Source: Nitriliruptoraceae bacterium (GTDB lineage Bacteria > Actinomycetota > Nitriliruptoria > Nitriliruptorales > Nitriliruptoraceae). From it: a stretch of 10,681 nt of DNA. Within the stretch, counting starts at the first letter, position 1. Every line of letters starts with the position of its first letter. The position numbers and the translations under genes were made by a program. The stretch spans positions 1 through 10,681 of the forward strand of contig SKJO01000368.1 of NCBI GenBank assembly GCA_007121975.1. The letters are read 5' to 3'. The notes under the pieces are model-generated. The model had not been told where the DNA came from. It ran no database searches and saw only the letters and a program-made list of their open reading frames with translations. Shown here piece by piece: positions 6,880 through 10,681 of this stretch.

Positions 6880-8202
6880 ATGTCCGAGCTCAGAGAGATC
6901 CCGGTGCTCATCGCCCGCAAGCGTGATGGGGGCGAGCTGACCGGTGACGAGGTGCGGGCCCTGATCGCGGCCTACCTCGCCGACGACGTCGACGACGCGC
7001 AGATGGCGGCGCTGCTGATGGCCGGGGTGATCCGTGGGTTCACCGATGCCGAGGCGATCGCGTTGACCGAGGCGCTGGTCGCCTCCGGCGACACCGTGGA
7101 CCTGTCGGGGCTCGCGGGCCCCACCGTCGACAAGCACTCCACCGGTGGGGTCGCCGACACCACCACCCTGGTGGTGGGTCCGATCCTCGCGGCCCTCGGA
7201 GCCCAGGTCGCCAAGCTCTCGGGGCGGGGGCTTGGCCACACCGGCGGCACGTTGGACAAGCTCGAGGCCATCCCCGGGTTCCGGGTCGACCGCACCACCG
7301 GCGAGGTCGCCGAGCAGGTCGGACGCATCGGCCTGGCCGTCGCGGCCGCCACCGCGGACCTGGTGCCGGCCGACAAACGGCTGTACGCGCTGCGTGACGT
7401 GACCGCCACCGTGGCCAGCCCCGCGCTGATCGCCTCCAGCGTGATGAGCAAGAAGCTCGCCGGAGGCGCCCGCCACATCCTGCTCGACGTCAAGACCGGC
7501 GCCGGTGCGTTCCTGCCCCGCCGGCAGGACGCGGTTGCCCTGGCGGAGTTGTGTGTGGCGATCGGTACCGCCCACGGGCGGTCCACCGGTGCGCTGGTCA
7601 CCGACATGTCCGAGCCGCTCGGTGACGCCGTGGGCAACGCGCTGGAGGTCGCGGCGGCCGTGGACGTGCTGCGTGGTCGTGAGCGCGGCAACCTCGGGGT
7701 GCTCAGCCGGCAGCTTGCTTCAGCCGCGTTGCAGCTGACCGGGGTGGCGCCCGCCGACGCTGACGGGCGGGTCGCCGAGGCGCTGGACTCCGGCGCCGCG
7801 CTCGAGCGCTTCCGTCAGCTGGTCGTCGCGCAGGGCGGCGATCCGGCCGTGGCCGACGAACCCTGGGCGGTACTGCCGGTGGCCCCGGTGCGCCGCGAGT
7901 GGTGCGCACCCGCCGGCACGGTGACGGGGTTCGCCTGCCAGCGGCTGGGCGAGCTCGCCGCCCGGCTCGGCGCCGGCCGGCAGCGGCAGGGCGATGCGCT
8001 CGACCTCGCCGTGGGGCTCGAGGTCCTGGTGCGCACCGGGCAGGTCTGCGATGGCAGCCAACCGACGGTGCGCGTGCATGCCCGCCGCGAGCAGGACGCC
8101 GAGCAGGTGCTCGCCGAGCTCCCCGAGGTGGTCCACCTCGGCGAAGGTCCGGCCGACCCGCCACCGCTGGTGCAGGCGCGCGTCGGGCTGCCCGCCGGCT
8201 AG
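6880..8202 (+). CDS. deoA: Pyrimidine-nucleoside (thymidine) phosphorylase
   Basis: The enzyme splits thymidine, deoxyuridine or uridine with phosphate into the base and (deoxy)ribose 1-phosphate, for salvage and catabolism. The 440 residues match the dimeric family (about 430-440). The phosphate-binding KHSTGG is at 85-90 and the family signature SGRGLGHTGGTLDKLE at 114-129. The base-binding residues that correspond to E. coli Arg171, Ser186 and Lys190 are Arg172 (YALRD), Ser187 and Lys191 (SSVMSKK). VKTGAGAF at 204-211 is also conserved, and the C-terminal α/β domain reaches the normal end. ATG 6880 has GGGAG 8 nt upstream. TrpD-like phosphoribosyltransferases share the fold, but these motifs fit the phosphorylase. 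Whether it is thymidine-specific (deoA) or broad (pdp) cannot be told. In Firmicutes, nucleoside catabolic genes also lie near xerD. The stop codon overlaps that of the convergent regulator. Confidence 0.95.
   Translation: MSELREIPVLIARKRDGGELTGDEVRALIAAYLADDVDDAQMAALLMAGVIRGFTDAEAIALTEALVASGDTVDLSGLAGPTVDKHSTGGVADTTTLVVGPILAALGAQVAKLSGRGLGHTGGTLDKLEAIPGFRVDRTTGEVAEQVGRIGLAVAAATADLVPADKRLYALRDVTATVASPALIASSVMSKKLAGGARHILLDVKTGAGAFLPRRQDAVALAELCVAIGTAHGRSTGALVTDMSEPLGDAVGNALEVAAAVDVLRGRERGNLGVLSRQLASAALQLTGVAPADADGRVAEALDSGAALERFRQLVVAQGGDPAVADEPWAVLPVAPVRREWCAPAGTVTGFACQRLGELAARLGAGRQRQGDALDLAVGLEVLVRTGQVCDGSQPTVRVHARREQDAEQVLAELPEVVHLGEGPADPPPLVQARVGLPAG
8199..8202. other. Shared CTAG: overlapping convergent stop codons
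   Basis: The palindrome CTAG supplies TAG to the plus-strand phosphorylase gene (8200-8202) and TAG to the minus-strand response regulator gene (8201-8199). The two coding regions therefore overlap by 4 bases, and no intergenic space or bidirectional terminator lies between them. Each transcript must end inside the other gene's 3' coding region. Confidence 0.95.
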
Positions 8203-8837
8203 GAGCGGGTCACCAGGCCGCGGCGGTAGGCCTCGGACACGGCCTGGGCGCCGGTGGACACCCCCAGCTTGTGGTAGACGCTGGTGAGATGGTTCTTGAC
8301 CGTCTTGACCGACAGGTACAGCTCCTCGGCGATCTCCCCGGGACGACGTCCGTCGGCCAGCAGTTCGAGGATCTCGCGCTCGCGGGTGGTCAGCCTCGAC
8401 ACGCCGGCAGCTCCCCGGCCGGCGGCGAGGTCCATGACCCGCCCGGCGAGGTTGGTCGACAGGTAGCCGCGCCCCTCGCGCACGGCTGCCACCGCGTCGC
8501 GCAGCTCCTCGATGCTGGCCGACTTCGACACGAACCCGACCTGGCCGAGGGCCAGGGCGCGCTGCAGGCTGTCCTCGTCGTCATGCATCGACAGGAACAG
8601 CACCTTGAGGTCCGGCCGGCGCTCGCGCAGCCGCTCGACCACGCTGATGCCGTCGCCGCCCGGCATCGCGATGTCCATGACCACCAGGTCCGGATCGTGG
8701 GTCGCCACCGCCGCGATCGCCCCGGGGCCGTCGGCCGCCTCGGCCACCACCTCGAGGTCGGACTGTGCGGTGAGCGCCTTGATCACGCTCTGCCGCACCA
8801 GGGTGTGGTCGTCGGCGACCACCACGCGCAGGCTCAT
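8199..8837 (-). CDS. NarL/FixJ-family response regulator
   Basis: This cytoplasmic DNA-binding regulator is activated by phosphorylation, presumably by the adjacent kinase. The 212 residues comprise a receiver domain (about 1-120) and a LuxR-type helix-turn-helix (about 147-208). The receiver has the acidic pair Asp9/Asp10, the phosphoacceptor Asp55 in VVMDIAMPGGDG, Ser83 at the Thr/Ser switch position and Lys105 in FVSKSA. The HTH contains LTTREREILELLADG at 149-163 and the recognition helix region LSVKTVKNHLTSVYHKLGV at 175-193. The ATG at 8837 overlaps the kinase stop as ATGA. A strong GAGGAGG (8850-8844) lies 6 nt upstream, within the kinase gene, so the pair is very probably translationally coupled. 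Nearest described families are LiaR, DegU and NreC. Target genes are not visible, although the divergent gene at 10618 is a candidate by position. Confidence 0.96.
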   Translation of the reverse strand: MSLRVVVADDHTLVRQSVIKALTAQSDLEVVAEAADGPGAIAAVATHDPDLVVMDIAMPGGDGISVVERLRERRPDLKVLFLSMHDDEDSLQRALALGQVGFVSKSASIEELRDAVAAVREGRGYLSTNLAGRVMDLAAGRGAAGVSRLTTREREILELLADGRRPGEIAEELYLSVKTVKNHLTSVYHKLGVSTGAQAVSEAYRRGLVTRS

Positions 8838-10537
8838 CGTCGTCCTCCTCGTCGCTGGTCGGTGGGCAGGCGCAGGTGCACCAACGTCCCGCCTCCGACG
8901 CGGTCACGCAGCTTGACCGACCCGTCCATCCTCGCGGCGCGCTCCGCCATCGACGACACCCCGACGCCGCTGGTCGTCGTGCGCGCGGTGCGTCGCCGCG
9001 TGCCGAGCCGGGCGGCGCTCGCGCCGGCGGCCTCGGTGGCGGCCGGCAGCCCCACCCCGTCGTCCTCGATGGTCAGGTTGATCTCGTGCTCGTCGCCCTC
9101 GAGCCAGACGGTGATCTCACGGGCCTGCGCGTGGCGGAAGGCGTTGGACAGGGCCTCCTGGGCGATGCGCACCACCTCGGTGGTGCGTTCGGGATCGAGC
9201 CGCACGCTGCCCAGCACCTCGAAGGCGATCTCGGGACCGCCGTCGCGGCGCAGGTGGTCGATGTGCCGTTCGAGCTGGGCGGCGAGATCGCTGGCCAGTG
9301 GCTCACGCAGCCCGGCGATGGTGCCCCGAAGGTCGTCGAGGGCGTGCTGGGTGATGTGCGACAGCCGGATCAGCTCTGCGTTGGCGTCGTGCTCGTGCGC
9401 GAGCAGCTCGAGTTCCATGCGCAGGTGCGCGAGCGACTGGGCGACCCCGTCGTGCAGGTCGCCGGCGATCCGTCGGCGGGCGGCGTCGGCCGCACGCTGC
9501 TGGGTGCCGTCGAACAGCCGCGCGTTGTCCAGCGCGAGCCCGGTGTCCTGCGCGATGGAGCTCAGCCGCGGGCCGAGCTGCTCGCCCTGGTCGCGGGTGG
9601 AGACGGCGACCACCAGCAGGCCCAGCAGCGAGCGTTCGTGCACCACGGGGATCAGCGACCAGATCGGGTGGCCGCACGCCGCTGCGATCGCGACCAGTGG
9701 CGCCGGCAGCTCGTCGCTTCGCAGCAGCCCGGGCCTGTCGTCGGCGCCGATCCGGGAGCGGGCCTCGTCGATACGCAGGGTGGGAATCGTCGTCTCACCG
9801 AGTCCGGCGGCGGCTGCCGGGACCAGCACCCCGTCCTGATCGACGAGCACGAGCACCGCCGCGGCCTCCGGCAGCGCCCGCAGTTCGGCCACCGCCGCCG
9901 CGGCGATCGTGGTCGCGTCCAGCCCGCCCGGCAGGTCCCCGGCGATGGCCTGCAGGGAGTTCAGCAGCCGGTTGGCCTCCACCAGGACCGCCCGTTCCCG
10001 CCGTTCGCGTTCGCGCATGATCCGGGCCGACCAGGCCGCCGCCAGCCCGGTGGCCGGCAGCAGCGGCACGGCCAGCAGCGCGGTGGGCAGCCCGGCGCCC
10101 GGTCCCAGGCGATCGGTCGCGGCCAGGGTGACCAGCACCACCCCGGCCAGGGTCAGGCCGGTGACCACGCCGTCACGCACCCCGCCGAAGGCGGCCGGCG
10201 CGGCGATGGTGACGACCAGGAACGGCAGCAGCGGGGCGATCTCGCCCTGGCTCAGCGCGGTCACCGCGGCGGCGATCAGCACGTCCGCTGCCCGCAGCGC
10301 GGGACGCCGGTTGGCCAGTCCGGTCAGCAGCACGTACCCGGCCAGCAGCGCGAACACCGGCAGCATTCGGGGGCGGTCGGCTTCGGCGATGAGCAGGGGC
10401 ATGACCGCCACCGCCGCCAGCCGGGCCCAGCGCTCCAGGCCGATGGCGGCGGCAGCCCACACCAGTCGTTCGCCCACGCTGTCCGGCACGGGCGCGGTGG
10501 AGCGGCTCATGGCCGACCCGGCGCCCACCCCCACCAC
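8834..10537 (-). CDS. Sensor histidine kinase, HisKA_3 (NarL) type, with membrane domain and GAF domain
   Basis: This membrane kinase pairs with the regulator downstream. Its 567 residues show six hydrophobic segments (about 38-52, 60-76, 84-96, 100-117, 122-140, 152-170) with very short connecting loops. A basic juxtamembrane stretch, RIMRERERRER, follows, then a GAF-like domain at about 185-345 ending in LALDNARLF. The HisKA_3 domain has GDLHDGVAQSL with phosphoacceptor His362. The ATPase domain has the N-box EALSNAFRHA (461-470), G1 DDGVGL (492-497) and G2 GVGVSSMAERA (524-534). The stretch between G1 and G2 (about 26 residues, rich in Ala, Arg and Thr) is longer than usual. With no large extracellular domain, the signal is probably sensed in the membrane or by the GAF domain. 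AGGAG (10545-10541) lies 3 nt before GTG 10537 and 6 nt before an in-frame GTG at 10534; the latter has better spacing. ATG at 10510 is possible but lacks a clear ribosome site. Confidence 0.95.
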   Translation of the reverse strand: MVGVGAGSAMSRSTAPVPDSVGERLVWAAAAIGLERWARLAAVAVMPLLIAEADRPRMLPVFALLAGYVLLTGLANRRPALRAADVLIAAAVTALSQGEIAPLLPFLVVTIAAPAAFGGVRDGVVTGLTLAGVVLVTLAATDRLGPGAGLPTALLAVPLLPATGLAAAWSARIMRERERRERAVLVEANRLLNSLQAIAGDLPGGLDATTIAAAAVAELRALPEAAAVLVLVDQDGVLVPAAAAGLGETTIPTLRIDEARSRIGADDRPGLLRSDELPAPLVAIAAACGHPIWSLIPVVHERSLLGLLVVAVSTRDQGEQLGPRLSSIAQDTGLALDNARLFDGTQQRAADAARRRIAGDLHDGVAQSLAHLRMELELLAHEHDANAELIRLSHITQHALDDLRGTIAGLREPLASDLAAQLERHIDHLRRDGGPEIAFEVLGSVRLDPERTTEVVRIAQEALSNAFRHAQAREITVWLEGDEHEINLTIEDDGVGLPAATEAAGASAARLGTRRRTARTTTSGVGVSSMAERAARMDGSVKLRDRVGGGTLVHLRLPTDQRRGGRR

Positions 10538-10559
10538 GCGCTCCTGTCGGTCGTCGGCG

Positions 10560-10588
10560 TTGCCCGAAGCGGCGTGACCGAGGATACT
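10560..10588 (+). promoter_or_regulatory. Putative sigma-70-type promoter for the divergent gene at 10618
   Basis: TTGCCC at 10560-10565 and GATACT at 10583-10588 are separated by 17 bases, the best-spaced promoter-like pair in the window. The -10 hexamer is followed by CGTGCG, as at the TAGGCT element at 6821. On the opposite strand the same bases read TATCCT (10586-10581), which could serve as a -10 for the kinase operon, although no matching -35 is present at normal spacing. The 80-bp gap between the divergent genes must hold both promoters. Confidence 0.45.
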
Positions 10589-10617
10589 CGTGCGCCACCG
10601 GCAACCGAGGAGCAGCA

Positions 10618-10681
10618 GTGGTCGGGGATCAGGACCGCGACGTACCAGCGGGGGGCTGGCCGCCGCCTCCGCCGGTCGCGC
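10618..10681 (+). CDS. Start of an unrecognised protein with Pro-rich N-terminus (3' end outside window)
   Basis: Only 21 codons are inside the window: GTG 10618 with AGGAG (10608-10612) 5 nt upstream, reading MVGDQDRDVPAGGWPPPPPV and onward without a stop. The start is supported by the ribosome binding site and by the promoter-like pair 30-58 bases before it. Short acidic, Gly/Pro-rich N-termini like this often precede membrane-spanning segments in actinobacterial proteins, but nothing here allows a family call. Its divergent position next to a two-component system makes it a plausible target of that system by inference only. Confidence 0.6.
   Translation, partial: MVGDQDRDVPAGGWPPPPPVA

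Noticed and set aside
6833..6940. Possible leaderless upstream ORF (GTG at 6833, 35 codons) after the TAGGCT element and overlapping the phosphorylase start
   Set aside because: It depends on an unproven transcription start, has no ribosome binding site and no recognisable product. Short open frames are expected by chance in this base composition.
7899..9839. A 646-codon plus-strand open frame running across the end of the phosphorylase gene and antisense to the two-component genes
   Set aside because: The minus-strand frames carry intact regulator and kinase motifs. The antisense frame is Arg/Ser/Pro-rich with no recognisable domain, as expected for a shadow frame in very GC-rich coding DNA.
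1..10681. Mobile elements, CRISPR arrays, tRNA or rRNA genes, toxin-antitoxin or defence genes
   Set aside because: No terminal inverted repeats, spaced direct repeats, cloverleaf-like segments or relevant proteins were seen. XerD here is the housekeeping recombinase in its conserved place, not an integrase next to an attachment site.

Overview
This is an ordinary chromosomal segment from a very GC-rich bacterium (well above 70% G+C by eye, almost every third codon position G or C, many GTG starts). The gene order NAD kinase, recN, an exported protein, pyrG, a NUDIX hydrolase, xerD is the conserved actinobacterial block known from Mycobacterium tuberculosis (ppnK, recN, Rv1697, Rv1698, pyrG, Rv1700, xerD). 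I therefore read the host as an actinomycetote. The Rv1697/Rv1698 positions (SteA and SteB/MctB) are replaced here by a single, different gene. That suggests a lineage outside the mycolic-acid bacteria, possibly a deep branch, but I cannot place it further.

Layout. Bases 1-721 hold the 3' part of an NAD kinase gene. A 96-bp gap with a GC-rich hairpin and a promoter-like TAGGCT element leads to recN (818-2557). Next come a membrane-anchored M23/LytM-like protein (2588-3556), pyrG (3587-5341), an ADP-ribose pyrophosphatase-type NUDIX hydrolase (5344-5886) and the tyrosine recombinase xerD (5900-6823), all tightly packed on the plus strand. After a second TAGGCT element comes a pyrimidine-nucleoside phosphorylase (6880-8202). 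On the minus strand a NarL-type two-component pair follows: the histidine kinase (10537 down to 8834) overlaps the response regulator (8837 down to 8199) by ATGA. The phosphorylase and regulator genes converge and share a CTAG in which both stop codons lie. At the right edge a divergent plus-strand gene begins at 10618 and runs out of the window.

The plus-strand block is housekeeping: NADP synthesis, recombinational repair, CTP synthesis, removal of ADP-ribose-type nucleotides, chromosome dimer resolution and pyrimidine nucleoside salvage. The two-component system is a separate unit whose signal and targets cannot be read from the sequence.

No RNA gene, insertion sequence, CRISPR array, prophage or defence system was seen. 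I found no evidence of a new biological system. The points most worth a second look are the LytM-like protein lacking the first zinc-ligand histidine in the slot between recN and pyrG, a repeated promoter-like 11-mer that overlaps a stop codon at one of its two sites, and the fully overlapping convergent stop codons.
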